Below the pieces are notes generated by a model. It was given only the letters and a program-made list of their open reading frames with translations, did not search any database and was not told the origin of the DNA. The translations under genes and the position numbers were made by a program. A stretch of DNA of 64,000 nucleotides from Acidimicrobiia bacterium UBA5794 (lineage in GTDB: Bacteria; Actinomycetota; Acidimicrobiia; Spongiisociales; UBA5794). Positions 17,085 through 25,103 of this stretch are shown here, in pieces. The stretch lies in NCBI GenBank assembly GCA_002418265.1, contig DIDS01000012.1, positions 1 to 64,000 of the forward strand, written 5' to 3'. Every line of letters starts with the position of its first letter. The stretch's first letter is position 1.

Positions 17085-17134
17085 TGGCCTGGGCGACCAG
17101 GGGTCGCCGGCTCAAATCCGGCCAGCCCGACCGT
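17085..17134 (+). repeat. Direct repeat of tRNA-Pro 3' half (putative att site)
   Basis: These 50 bases match 16317-16366, which spans the anticodon arm, T-arm, acceptor 3' strand and four bases beyond, with three mismatches. One mismatch turns the T-loop TTC into CTC and others disrupt the anticodon loop, so this copy is not a working tRNA. It marks the distal boundary of the arr-carrying segment. Confidence 0.85.
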
Positions 17135-17141
17135 AGGAGAA

Positions 17142-17173
17142 TGCAAAGATTTGCTTGCAAAGATTCCTTTGCA
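17142..17173. promoter_or_regulatory. TGCAAAG dyad and direct repeat upstream of HTH regulator
   Basis: A perfect dyad TGCAAAG-ATTC-CTTTGCA occupies 17156-17173, and a further direct copy TGCAAAGATT lies at 17142-17151. The block ends 16 bases before the ATG of the HTH regulator gene. ArsR-like regulators commonly autoregulate through such dyads. It is therefore the probable operator of the regulator-MFS pair, with the island end just upstream. Confidence 0.55.
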
Positions 17174-17189
17174 GTTGTACTATTGGGCC

Positions 17190-17816
17190 ATGTCCACCAT
17201 TCAGATTCAGCCTGGCTCCGAGGCCATGAAGGCTCTTGCACATCCGCTGCGTGTCAGGCTCCTCGGTCTCCTACGAGCGGACGGACCATCAACGGCATCC
17301 CGGCTTGCCGAGCGCCTTGGTCTGTCGTCAGGGCTGACGAGTTACCACCTACGCCTCCTTGCGGGCGCAGGCCTCATCATTGACCAACCGGAGCGTGGGA
17401 CAGCGCGAGATCGCTGGTGGGCAGCGACACACGAATCCACCACATGGCGTTACGAAGACTTTGGAGACGCACGAGCGTGGGACGCGGCAATGGGGGACTC
17501 GGCGATGCTTTGGGAGACCTTCCGTCATCGGGCCGTTGAGGCGTTTGAATCGGACCGATCAGCGTGGTCAGAGGAATGGACGGCGGTCGCGGATCGCTCC
17601 GACGCCCTACTCAGGCTCACACCAGCGGAAACCGAAGCACTCAATGCAGCCCTCACAGCCGCTATTGATCCGTATGTCGAGCTGTCCCACGCACGCCGCG
17701 ATGGACACGCTGCATCTGCCGCAGAGGTTTCGCCGGTGGTGGTATTCCGCACGGTGGTCCCGGTCCACGACGTCGCGTCAATTCTTGCAGATCCAGATAA
17801 AAAGGATCCATCATGA
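17190..17816 (+). CDS. ArsR-like (HTH_20) transcriptional regulator
   Basis: The 208-residue protein begins with an ArsR-type winged helix: MKALAHPLRVRLLGLLRADG, then ASRLAERLGLSSGLTSYHLR as recognition region, and a wing with GTARDRWW. The second half is helical and unassigned, perhaps ligand-sensing. The metal-binding Cys box of classical ArsR is absent. The ATG at 17190 is preferred over the TTG at 17151, which lies within the operator dyads. It overlaps the MFS gene by ATGA and probably represses it. Confidence 0.88.
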   Translation: MSTIQIQPGSEAMKALAHPLRVRLLGLLRADGPSTASRLAERLGLSSGLTSYHLRLLAGAGLIIDQPERGTARDRWWAATHESTTWRYEDFGDARAWDAAMGDSAMLWETFRHRAVEAFESDRSAWSEEWTAVADRSDALLRLTPAETEALNAALTAAIDPYVELSHARRDGHAASAAEVSPVVVFRTVVPVHDVASILADPDKKDPS

Positions 17817-19093
17817 CCGACACTCTGAAGCAAACTCGTCGGGTCTTTCTCTCGATCACGTTTCTCCGGTGGGTCGGTCCGGGACTGGTCGTTCCCATCC
17901 TTGTCCTTGCCCTGACGTCTCACGGACTTGATCTCGCACAGGTCGGGATCGTATTTGCCGTGTACGGAGGGACCACGGTGTTGTTTGAACTGCCGACCGG
18001 AGGGCTCGCCGACTCGATCGGGCGAAAGCCTGTGCTCGCGATGGCTGGCGCTCTCTTCATCACGTTCGACGTGCTCTTTCTCGTCGGAACGACGCTCCCG
18101 GTGTTCATGGTTGCGGCTTTCATCGGTGGAGCGGGACGTGCCCTGTCCTCCGGCCCGCTCGAGTCGTGGTATGTGGATCGAGCACGGTCGATTGATCCTG
18201 CACTTGTTCTGCGAAAGGATCTCTCGACCGCCGGTGTCCTCGCCGGTGTGGCGCTGACATGTGGTGCCCTGGCTTCTGTCGGGCTCGCCAATCTTCCGCC
18301 GGGATCCATCGCGGGGCTCTCCAATGTTCTGGTGTCCGTCCTGGGAGCTGTCGTGGCGGACACGGTCTTTGTTGTCACCGTACTTTTGGCAATTCGGGAA
18401 CCGGAACGACAGCACACGCGTATCCGTACCGTGTTCGGCGACGTCCCTTCGGTTGTCGGTGACGGAATCCGGGTCGCCCGAAGCCAGCACACCATCCGCC
18501 TCCTGCTTGGCACAACATTCGGTGTCGCGGTCGCTGCCGTTAGTATTGAGACGCTCTGGCAGCCACGATATGCGGACCTCCTCGGCGGCCCCGAGGAGGC
18601 TGCAAAGATCGCAGGTCTCGTTGTCGCAGGATTCGCTTTCGCATCAGTGATCGGGTCCGCCCTCGCCCAGCGGGTTCCGAAACGATTCGTGGGAGCTCCT
18701 GGTCCGTCTGCTGCCACGGCACTCACGCTTGCCGCCATCGGACTCGTCGGCATGGCCGCTGCCGGTAGCCCGTGGCTCTTGACGGGCCTGCTCCTCGCGG
18801 TCTATGTCTGCCTGGCATTCTCGGACGTCCTGCGACAAGAAATGCTCCATGAATGGGTGCCGGGGAATCGACGAACCACCATCGTCAGCGTCGATTCACT
18901 TGCTGGCCAGCTTGGAAACGTGGGAGCATCCCTGATCCTCGTCCCGATTGCAGGGGCAACAAGCATCTCCACGGGATGGCTCCTCGGGGCTGGCATCATG
19001 TTCGCAGCAGCGCTCGTCGTATCGTTGGCACGTATGCCGACGGATGATGAGCGGCAAGAGATACCTACCGGTGTCGTCGTGAACGCGACCTGA
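17813..19093 (+). CDS. Major facilitator superfamily transporter
   Basis: This 426-residue protein has about twelve hydrophobic helices. The loop between helices 2 and 3 carries the MFS motif A variant GGLADSIGRKPVL, and FELPTGGLAD resembles drug/tetracycline-type exporters of the DHA1 class. Motif conservation is otherwise low. It is translationally coupled to the preceding HTH regulator, which suggests an inducible efflux pump. Substrate unknown. Confidence 0.88.
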   Translation: MTDTLKQTRRVFLSITFLRWVGPGLVVPILVLALTSHGLDLAQVGIVFAVYGGTTVLFELPTGGLADSIGRKPVLAMAGALFITFDVLFLVGTTLPVFMVAAFIGGAGRALSSGPLESWYVDRARSIDPALVLRKDLSTAGVLAGVALTCGALASVGLANLPPGSIAGLSNVLVSVLGAVVADTVFVVTVLLAIREPERQHTRIRTVFGDVPSVVGDGIRVARSQHTIRLLLGTTFGVAVAAVSIETLWQPRYADLLGGPEEAAKIAGLVVAGFAFASVIGSALAQRVPKRFVGAPGPSAATALTLAAIGLVGMAAAGSPWLLTGLLLAVYVCLAFSDVLRQEMLHEWVPGNRRTTIVSVDSLAGQLGNVGASLILVPIAGATSISTGWLLGAGIMFAAALVVSLARMPTDDERQEIPTGVVVNAT

Positions 19094-19210
19094 TACGACG
19101 CGACAACAGCGCTCCTGGGTGAATCGTGAGAACTATCCGATGCGAAAGCCGTATTGTGTCAGAAATCGACTCGTCGATCTGCGCTGGCCCCGATGCAAGG
19201 AGCAATCACC

Positions 19211-19618
19211 ATGAAGTTGACCTCAGCCATGCTGGCAGATGCAGCACAGGTCCAGTCAGGAAAGCTGTTTGTGCTCGGCGGTGGCTTCGACACGATCAGC
19301 GTCCGATCCGTACCCGCAACGCATCGCAGTCTTTCCCTGGCCATGGTGGCCGAGGTTGCCCCCGAGGACCGTCAACGCGACCTTGACTTGGCGATCAAGC
19401 TCGTCGACGAGGACGGCGCTGACGTAGGCGTCGAGGCAAAGGGCAGACTTCGGGTCGGCACGCCCCCGAATCTCCCGGCTGGGGCCTCGAGCATCGTGCC
19501 GATCGTCAGCCCATTTCACAACATCACGTTTCCTGAGGCCAAGGGATATTCGTTTCTTGTCCGTCTCAACGACGAGGAACTTGCACGCATCAAGTTCCGG
19601 GTGGTTCTGATCTCTTGA
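19211..19618 (+). CDS. Conserved actinobacterial protein of unknown function (DUF6941-like)
   Basis: This 135-residue soluble protein starts MKLTSAMLADAAQVQSGKLF, a beginning I associate with an uncharacterised actinobacterial family (DUF6941; family name from memory). It appears all-beta: alternating strands such as RSLSLAMVAEV, DLDLAIKLVD and YSFLVRLNDEELARIKFRVV. AAGGAG lies about eight bases before the ATG at 19211, which decides the start over 19154. The stop overlaps the TTG start of the CDP-alcohol phosphotransferase gene (TTGA). Confidence 0.75.
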   Translation: MKLTSAMLADAAQVQSGKLFVLGGGFDTISVRSVPATHRSLSLAMVAEVAPEDRQRDLDLAIKLVDEDGADVGVEAKGRLRVGTPPNLPAGASSIVPIVSPFHNITFPEAKGYSFLVRLNDEELARIKFRVVLIS

Positions 19619-20175
19619 TCCGAGAACTGTTCAATGTTCCGAACACCATCTCAATCATTCGTCTGCTCCTCATACCCGTCTTCGTATGGATGGTCATCGA
19701 CGCGAACTATGGATGGGCCGGTGTCCTGCTCGGCGTCATCGGGGCAACCGACTGGATCGACGGGTATCTCGCTCGTCGACTCGGTCAGGTCACCGAAATC
19801 GGGAAGCTCCTTGATCCACTTGCTGACCGTATAGCCGTAGCTGTTGCCGTGGTTGCCGGACTCTGGTCAGGTGTGCTCGCGGCCTGGTTTGGTTGGGCGC
19901 TCATCATCCGTGAAACACTCGTGGCATTGGGAGCCATCTACGGCTGGATGCACGGTATCACCAAGCTTGACGTCCGCTGGATCGGCAAGGCAGCCACCTT
20001 TGCGTTGTACACGGCAGTTGCCGGGTTCTATATCGGAGAAGGATTCGACGCGGGTTGGCTTGTCACCGCCGCCTTCATTGTCGGTATTCCCGGACTCATC
20101 CTCTACTACTGGGTAGCAGCCCTGTACGTTGGCGATATGCAATCAGCCATCAGACGTCTGACTTCTGACGTCTGA
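19615..20175 (+). CDS. pgsA: CDP-alcohol phosphatidyltransferase (PgsA-type)
   Basis: The 186-residue membrane enzyme carries the complete CDP-alcohol phosphotransferase signature DG-x2-AR-x8-G-x3-D-x3-D (Asp46, Asp49, Asp67 and Asp71; DWIDGYLARR through DPLADR). It should form phosphatidylglycerol phosphate or a related phospholipid from CDP-diacylglycerol. Four to five transmembrane helices follow. The TTG start overlaps the previous stop. The position upstream of gcvH and garA parallels pgsA2 (Rv1822) in mycobacteria. The last codons lie inside a 14-bp tandem duplication, so the C-terminal LTSDV may be recent. Confidence 0.9.
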   Translation: MIRELFNVPNTISIIRLLLIPVFVWMVIDANYGWAGVLLGVIGATDWIDGYLARRLGQVTEIGKLLDPLADRIAVAVAVVAGLWSGVLAAWFGWALIIRETLVALGAIYGWMHGITKLDVRWIGKAATFALYTAVAGFYIGEGFDAGWLVTAAFIVGIPGLILYYWVAALYVGDMQSAIRRLTSDV

Positions 20176-20181
20176 CTTCTG
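20154..20181 (+). repeat. Two tandem copies of a 14-bp unit at the pgsA 3' end
   Basis: ACGTCTGACTTCTG occurs twice without interruption. The pgsA stop (20173-20175) falls in the second copy. The repeat ends about 45 bases before the gcvH ATG. Confidence 0.9.
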
Positions 20182-20226
20182 ATATCGTCCGCAATGGATC
20201 AACACCACGCACAGCATGGAGCAGAC

Positions 20227-20604
20227 ATGGACTATCCAGCGGATCTCAAGTACGCAACAAACCACGAGTGGGTTCGCCGTGATGGCGATGTGATCAGGAT
20301 GGGGATTTCCGACTTCGCCCAGGACGCGCTCGGCGACGTTGTCTACGTTGAGCTACCCGAGGCTGGCAAAACCACGGTCGCGGGTGAAGCCTTCGCTGAG
20401 GTCGAGTCAACCAAGTCCGTGTCGGACATCTATGCACCCGTTTCGGGCACCGTCATCGCCGTCAACCACGACCTTGATGATGCGCCCGAGCTCATCAACT
20501 CGGACCCCTATGGCGCCGGTTGGATCGCCGAGATCCAGATGACCGACCCATCGGAGCTCAATGCCTTGGCGGATGCGACGACCTACCAGTCGAACCTGGA
20601 GTAG
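20227..20604 (+). CDS. gcvH: Glycine cleavage system H protein
   Basis: GcvH carries the lipoyl arm that shuttles the aminomethyl group between the P, T and L proteins. The 125-residue product shows the typical beginning LKYATNHEWV, the GISDFAQDALGDVVYVELP stretch, and the lipoylation site EVESTKSVSDIY with Lys63. The ATG at 20227 is chosen since homology begins at once; an in-frame ATG at 20194 would add 11 residues. Its place just upstream of garA matches Mycobacterium Rv1826-Rv1827. gcvT lies 5.5 kb downstream; gcvP is not in the window. Confidence 0.96.
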   Translation: MDYPADLKYATNHEWVRRDGDVIRMGISDFAQDALGDVVYVELPEAGKTTVAGEAFAEVESTKSVSDIYAPVSGTVIAVNHDLDDAPELINSDPYGAGWIAEIQMTDPSELNALADATTYQSNLE

Positions 20605-20666
20605 GGGCTCCCCGCAGATTCGTAGGGTTCGACCACAACTTGAGGGTTTGCCGGTAGCATGGGGTC

Positions 20667-21086
20667 ATGCCAGAACACGAAATCCCCGATGACCATGACA
20701 TCTCAAGCGACAACGACAAGACGATGGCTTGGGAGCCGACCCAGCCCGTGGGAGACAGCGCAAGCTCGGGTAGTCGGCTTGAAGGGGCCTTTGCCTGGGC
20801 GTTGACAGTTGAGAACGGCCCCCAAGCGGGCCTCACCTATGTTCTCGGACCGGGCAATACGGTTTCCGGGCGCGGGGGAGACTGCGCGATCTTTCTCGCC
20901 GACGTGACCGTGTCACGTGAACATGCACGGTTCTCGGTCGACGCCAATGGACTGTCCGTGACCGATCTGGGGTCGACCAATGGCACCTATGTCAATGGAA
21001 CACGACGTGAGGCGGGAAAGCTCAACGAAGGGGACGAGCTGATGATCGGCAAATTTCGCCTCCGGGTGTCCCGAGGTCATGGCTGA
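20667..21086 (+). CDS. garA: FHA domain protein GarA/OdhI-like
   Basis: The 139-residue protein has a disordered acidic N-terminus followed by a forkhead-associated domain. The core motifs are SGRGGDCAIFLADVTVSREH (phosphopeptide-binding Arg and Ser) and LGSTNGTYVNG. In mycobacteria and corynebacteria GarA/OdhI binds and inhibits 2-oxoglutarate dehydrogenase unless phosphorylated in its N-terminal Thr motif by Pkn kinases. Here the canonical ETTS is not seen; DKTMAWEPT holds the candidate threonines. Genome position between gcvH and the MerR gene supports orthology. Confidence 0.88.
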   Translation: MPEHEIPDDHDISSDNDKTMAWEPTQPVGDSASSGSRLEGAFAWALTVENGPQAGLTYVLGPGNTVSGRGGDCAIFLADVTVSREHARFSVDANGLSVTDLGSTNGTYVNGTRREAGKLNEGDELMIGKFRLRVSRGHG

Positions 21087-21089
21087 GCC

Positions 21090-21809
21090 ATGGCCGAACT
21101 AAGGGCCGTCGGAGCGCCGAAGCTTCGCACCCACACCATCGGTGAAGTGATCAACCTTCTTCGCGAGGATTTCCCCGATATTTCCGTCTCAAAGCTTCGA
21201 TTCCTCGAGTCAAAAGGGCTGGTGGCGCCAGGGCGTTCGTCCTCGGGATATCGGATATTCACCGATGATGACGTTCGGCGGATCCGATTCGTCCTCTCCG
21301 AGCAGCGCGACCACTACCTACCCTTGAAGGTCATCAAGTCCAAGTTGACGGCATGGGAGCACGGCGAAGAATCACCCGTCGCTCCCGACAAGGGCGCCCC
21401 ACCCGAGGCGTACTTTGCGACATCGGGTGTATCACTGTCTGCATCGGAAATGATTCGCTCATCAGGGCTCAGTTCTGATCAAATGGATGCCATTGTCAAG
21501 GACGGCATCCTTGAACCGACGATCCTCCCTGACGGTTCGGCGACCTTCACGGACGCGGATCTCACCATCGCCCGCGCTGCGCATCGACTGTTGAGCCGTG
21601 GGCTCGAAGTGCGGCACCTCCGTGGTATCAGGCTCGCTGCTGATCGTCAGACGGATCTCCTCGGACAGCTCGTGGCACCCATGTTGCGACACCGGAATCC
21701 CGACAATCAGCGACGCTCCGAAGAAATTCTCTCCGACACCGCCCAGGCAGCCTCAATCATCCAAGAAACACTCATCCGCAGTAGGCTTCGCAAGCTACTC
21801 GATCACTGA
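21090..21809 (+). CDS. ftsR: MerR-family regulator, FtsR/Rv1828-like
   Basis: The 239-residue protein starts four bases after garA. The N-terminal MerR helix-turn-helix is TIGEVINLLREDFPDISVSK with wing RFLESKGLVAPGRSSSGYR, followed by coiled linker helices. The C-terminal half (LDH end, SASEMIRSSG region) resembles the second winged-helix-like domain of Rv1828/FtsR. In Corynebacterium FtsR activates ftsZ and other growth genes. Orthology rests on synteny with gcvH-garA and on the overall length. Confidence 0.85.
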   Translation: MAELRAVGAPKLRTHTIGEVINLLREDFPDISVSKLRFLESKGLVAPGRSSSGYRIFTDDDVRRIRFVLSEQRDHYLPLKVIKSKLTAWEHGEESPVAPDKGAPPEAYFATSGVSLSASEMIRSSGLSSDQMDAIVKDGILEPTILPDGSATFTDADLTIARAAHRLLSRGLEVRHLRGIRLAADRQTDLLGQLVAPMLRHRNPDNQRRSEEILSDTAQAASIIQETLIRSRLRKLLDH

Positions 21810-22858
21810 TGATTGCATCCTCTCTCGTCTCCGCGGCGCTGACAGCGTCTCTGCTCGGGCTCCCAGCGACATCCGCGCCGGTGGTCGCACCAGACGCGCC
21901 TCCGATGCCGACCATCACAGCCGACCGTTGGATCGTTTATGACGCGGATGCCGACGTCGTCCTGGCATCGTGGAATGCCAACGATCAAGCCCCCATGGCC
22001 TCGGTGACGAAGGTGATGACGGCGATCGTCACGATCGAGCATGCGGATCTCAGCGACGTCGTGACCGTGCCCAGGTTTGCGACCCAGTCACGTGGCTCGA
22101 CGGCTGGACTCGTGACCGGAGAGGAGTGGACGGTTGGAGATCTCCTCATCGCGATGCTCGTCCGCTCTGGTAACGACGCAGCCCTCACGCTGGCTGATTA
22201 TGTCGGAAATGGCTCAATGTCTGCGTTTGTCGACCTGATGAACGCCAAGGCCAAACAGTATGGAATGACCAACACGAGCTTCGCGAACCCGAACGGACTC
22301 GACAATGAGAACCACTACTCCTCGGCGCGGGATCTCCTCACCCTCATCATCGAATCCCAGAAGTACCCTGACATCAAGCGTATCGGACGCATCAAGCTCG
22401 TCTCGATGCCGGAGCGCCCCAATTTCAAGGCACGAACATTCACCAACACCAACAAACTTGTCGGCACATATCCAGGAGTTGTTGGACTCAAGACCGGCGA
22501 CACTCCATGGGCAGACAAGGTTCTCCTTGGTGTCAGTGAACGGGAGGGACGCACGATTTACACCGTGGTGATGCACTCCGATGACCATTTCTCAGACACA
22601 CGGGAGTTGCTCGACTGGGCCTACAGCACCTACACGATCAGGGACCGCTGGCTCCGCGTGTTCTACAGTGAGGAAGGCGGAGGGGCGACAACCACCAGTC
22701 CGGGTGATCTTTCTGAGAGTCACGAGCGACGGCTCCGGTCGCTGGCTCCTCTCGATGATGGGCAGTGGAACACGTCGACTGCGGCAGAGCTTCCGAAGTC
22801 TGCATCGATCCATCGCTGGATCCGGGAGGTTCTCCCAGCGGGAGAAGGCACCAAATGA
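21809..22858 (+). CDS. D-alanyl-D-alanine carboxypeptidase (penicillin-binding protein, DacF/PBP5 class)
   Basis: This exported 349-residue enzyme trims the terminal D-Ala from peptidoglycan pentapeptides. It has an N-terminal signal sequence (residues 1-23, ending near ATSA). The three serine-peptidase S11 motifs are all present: SxxK as SVTK (Ser65, Lys68), SGN (120-122), and KTG (228-230). The C-terminal part is a Ser/Thr-rich tail rather than the usual membrane helix, so anchoring is unclear. The ATG overlaps the ftsR-like stop (TGATG), suggesting coupling to cell growth regulation. Confidence 0.94.
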   Translation: MIASSLVSAALTASLLGLPATSAPVVAPDAPPMPTITADRWIVYDADADVVLASWNANDQAPMASVTKVMTAIVTIEHADLSDVVTVPRFATQSRGSTAGLVTGEEWTVGDLLIAMLVRSGNDAALTLADYVGNGSMSAFVDLMNAKAKQYGMTNTSFANPNGLDNENHYSSARDLLTLIIESQKYPDIKRIGRIKLVSMPERPNFKARTFTNTNKLVGTYPGVVGLKTGDTPWADKVLLGVSEREGRTIYTVVMHSDDHFSDTRELLDWAYSTYTIRDRWLRVFYSEEGGGATTTSPGDLSESHERRLRSLAPLDDGQWNTSTAAELPKSASIHRWIREVLPAGEGTK

Positions 22859-22895
22859 GTGCTCCGGTTGGTTCGACATCGAGCCGAGGGATTCA

Positions 22896-23480
22896 ATGAG
22901 TGACGACTTCGTAGAAGTCATCGCACAGGAAACCGTTGCCCGACGGGTCGCTGAACTCGCAGATGAGATCAACGCCGATCATCCCGATGGTGACCTCGTC
23001 GTGATCGGCATCCTCAAGGGTTCTTTGATCTTCATGAAGGATCTCTTGGATCATCTCCCGCTCGATTCGACACCCCAATTCCTTGCCCTTACCAGGTTTG
23101 GAAGCGAGGGGCGTATCTCGGTGACCCTCGACCTCGACGAACCGCTCGATGATCGAGATGTCCTACTGGTCCTTGAGATCGTCGATACAGGTCTCACTCT
23201 CCTGACGATCCAAAAGATGCTCGAAGCAAAGGGGGCTCGCTCTGTGAGCACGGTGACCCTTCTCGACAAGGCTCCGCGGCGGATCGTCGATGTTCCTGTC
23301 GAATACCGTGGTTTCGAAGTCGGGGACGAATATCTCCTCGGATACGGGCTCGATTGGAAGGGCCTGTTCCGAAATCTGCGATCGGTGTGGGCGGTCATGA
23401 ACATGCCTCGCTTTCTCGATGAGCCGCACTCGTTTGTCGATGCCGCATATGGGACTGCCCAAGCATTGCGAACCGAGTGA
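22896..23480 (+). CDS. hpt: Hypoxanthine(-guanine) phosphoribosyltransferase
   Basis: The 194-residue enzyme salvages hypoxanthine and guanine using PRPP. The PRPP-binding loop reads VLLVLEIVDTGLTL where Hpt normally has ED(I/V)VDTG; here Leu-Glu precedes the DTG. VVIGILKGSLIFMKDL and KAPRR...YRGFEVGDEYLLGYGLDW are further family features, including the C-terminal purine-contact segment. The ATG at 22896 (MSDDFVEVIAQE) is preferred; the open frame upstream overlaps the dacF-like gene. GAGG lies seven bases before the start. Confidence 0.92.
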   Translation: MSDDFVEVIAQETVARRVAELADEINADHPDGDLVVIGILKGSLIFMKDLLDHLPLDSTPQFLALTRFGSEGRISVTLDLDEPLDDRDVLLVLEIVDTGLTLLTIQKMLEAKGARSVSTVTLLDKAPRRIVDVPVEYRGFEVGDEYLLGYGLDWKGLFRNLRSVWAVMNMPRFLDEPHSFVDAAYGTAQALRTE

Positions 23481-23492
23481 TAGTGTTCCCTC

Positions 23493-23987
23493 ATGAGTGA
23501 AAACATCCCGCTTGATCTCATCGGCGTGCGTATTGAGCTACCGACCAACACCCCGATCCTGCTTCTCCGAGAGCAGGGGGGTGATCGCTACCTGCCGATC
23601 TGGATCGGGACACCCGAGGCAACTTCGATCGCTCTCGCACGCGAGGGGATCTCGACAGAACGACCACTGACCCATGACCTGACTGCTGCGCTCATCGAGG
23701 AACTGGGCGCGACACTGACTGAAGTCGTCGTTACCGAACTCCGGGGGGGTACGTTCTACGCTGACTTGAGGTTGTCGATCGGTGACGACATCCACATCAT
23801 CTCCTCGCGCCCCTCCGATGCGGTCGCGCTCGCCGTTCGCATGGACGTCCCACTCTTTGCCAACCCAGACGTACTCAACGAGGCCGGCGTCCACATCCAG
23901 GACCAGAGCGAAGAAGACGAGATCGCGAAGTTCAAGGAGTTTCTTGATGAAGTCGGTCCCGAGGACTTCGGTCCTGCTCCCTCGTAG
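23493..23987 (+). CDS. Bifunctional nuclease family protein (DUF151)
   Basis: This 164-residue protein matches the DUF151/BFN family: LLLREQGGDRYLPIWIG near the N-terminus, then RPLTHDLTAALIEELGA and ISSRPSDAVALAVRMDVP. A C-terminal acidic tail follows. Family members show in vitro DNase/RNase activity in plants and adopt a known fold in Thermotoga, but the role in bacteria is unsettled. It corresponds to Rv1829. Its TAG stop overlaps the GTG start of the potassium-channel gene by one base. Confidence 0.93.
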   Translation: MSENIPLDLIGVRIELPTNTPILLLREQGGDRYLPIWIGTPEATSIALAREGISTERPLTHDLTAALIEELGATLTEVVVTELRGGTFYADLRLSIGDDIHIISSRPSDAVALAVRMDVPLFANPDVLNEAGVHIQDQSEEDEIAKFKEFLDEVGPEDFGPAPS

Positions 23988-24994
23988 TGAATCTTCCGAG
24001 GAATCTCCAAGCGGGAATCATCGGATTGTTGTTTGTGGTTGGCGTCGGTGCCGCTGGATTCATGCTCGTTGCAGATCTTCATGTTGGAGACGCGCTGTAT
24101 GCAACGATGATCACGATTTCAACGCTTGGATACAGCGAGATCGGCGGTCCCTACGATGCAATGACCAGAGTCTGGGTCGTGATCGTGCTCGTGGCTGGCA
24201 TGGGTGCGGCAATCTATACAGCGACGGCTGTGGTCGAGTACGGCTTCGAAACGGTGATCGGGTCCGACTATCGACAACGGCGAAGAATGATGAGGAGGGT
24301 CGATCGAATGCAGGACCATGTGATCGTCTGTGGATTCGGTAGGGTTGGATCGACGGCATGGGAGGCACTCCATCGCGATCGGATTCCAGCAATCGTCATC
24401 GAACGCGATCCGGTGATCGTCGAAGAAGCCATGGCTGCCGGCGCCCACGTGGTCGAGGGCGATGCGACCAAGGACGGTGTCTTGCGGGAAGCGCATGTCG
24501 ACACTGCTTCGGCCGTGATCGCAGCAGTTGCGTCCGCAAGCGACAACCTTGTCATCACGTTGTCGGTTCGAGCGCTTCATCCAGGATTCTCAATCGCTGC
24601 TCGTGCGGTCGATCACGAGACCGAAAAGAAGTTGATTCTGGCGGGGGCTACTGCGGTCGTGACCCCCGAGCTCGTCGGAGGGGAGCGGATGGCAGCTCTC
24701 GCGACCGAACCGCTATTGGCCGATTTCCTCGATGCGGTCGCATCCAGTTCAGCCATTGACTTCCGCATCAAACGATTTCAGGTTGCCCCAACGTCATCGG
24801 TGGTCGGACGAACCCTCAGTGACCTTGCTCTTCGGGCAGACACAGGCGCGATGGTCATCGGGATCGCATCAGGCGACGAAGAAGTAAGGATCAACCCCGA
24901 TCCAAGAGCACCTTTCAACGCACACGACATCGTCTATGGACTCGGCTCGTCTGCCGACCTTGACAGGCTCGAATCGATTCTCTCCGGCGGCTGA
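23987..24994 (+). CDS. Potassium channel with RCK (TrkA-N/TrkA-C) domains
   Basis: The 335-residue protein has two transmembrane helices with a pore loop between them. The selectivity filter reads TLGYS (residues 46-50), with Leu and Ser replacing the usual Val and final Gly of TVGYG. A cytoplasmic RCK_N domain follows with a Rossmann loop CGFGRVGSTAWEAL near residue 115 and an acidic ERDP strand end. RCK_C closes the protein (LRADTGAMVIGIA). This is the Kch/MthK layout. GTG start coupled to the DUF151 gene. Confidence 0.92.
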   Translation: MNLPRNLQAGIIGLLFVVGVGAAGFMLVADLHVGDALYATMITISTLGYSEIGGPYDAMTRVWVVIVLVAGMGAAIYTATAVVEYGFETVIGSDYRQRRRMMRRVDRMQDHVIVCGFGRVGSTAWEALHRDRIPAIVIERDPVIVEEAMAAGAHVVEGDATKDGVLREAHVDTASAVIAAVASASDNLVITLSVRALHPGFSIAARAVDHETEKKLILAGATAVVTPELVGGERMAALATEPLLADFLDAVASSSAIDFRIKRFQVAPTSSVVGRTLSDLALRADTGAMVIGIASGDEEVRINPDPRAPFNAHDIVYGLGSSADLDRLESILSGG

Positions 24995-25009
24995 TCCAGT
25001 ATTGGATCA

Positions 25010-25068
25010 TTGACATCTGCGTCGATGGACCGTAACTTGCGCGAGGGTAATTCATCGTGTGAAATTAC
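25010..25068 (+). promoter_or_regulatory. Sigma-70-type promoter and dyad upstream of MerR gene
   Basis: TTGACA (25010-25015) and TAACTT (25033-25038) are separated by 17 bases, matching a housekeeping promoter. Downstream, GTAATT (25047-25052) and AATTAC (25063-25068) form an inverted repeat with a 10-base spacer. It might bind the regulator encoded after it. Both are inferred from sequence only. Confidence 0.55.
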
Positions 25069-25103
25069 GAGCGTGTAACCTCTGGGCATTGGAGACGCAA
25101 CAC

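Larger units (their letters stand above)
16363..17134. mobile_element. Mini-island integrated at tRNA-Pro carrying arr
   Basis: A roughly 0.77-kb segment lies between the tRNA-Pro gene and a 50-base direct repeat of its 3' half (16317-16366 and 17085-17134, 47 of 50 identical). The only recognisable gene inside is arr, on the opposite strand. There is no integrase, transposase or replication gene, so the element is non-autonomous or has decayed. The geometry is that of a tRNA-targeting island, with the intact tRNA at one end and a pseudo-attachment copy at the other. Mobilisation in trans by a tyrosine recombinase is inferred. Confidence 0.75.

Noticed and set aside
17095..17134. Second tRNA-Pro gene
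   Set aside because: Only the 3' half is present; the 5' acceptor and D-arm are missing and the T-loop is altered, so it is an attachment-type copy.
22581..22895. N-terminal extension of hpt
   Set aside because: These codons overlap the dacF-like gene in another frame and look non-coding; the family N-terminus begins at 22896.
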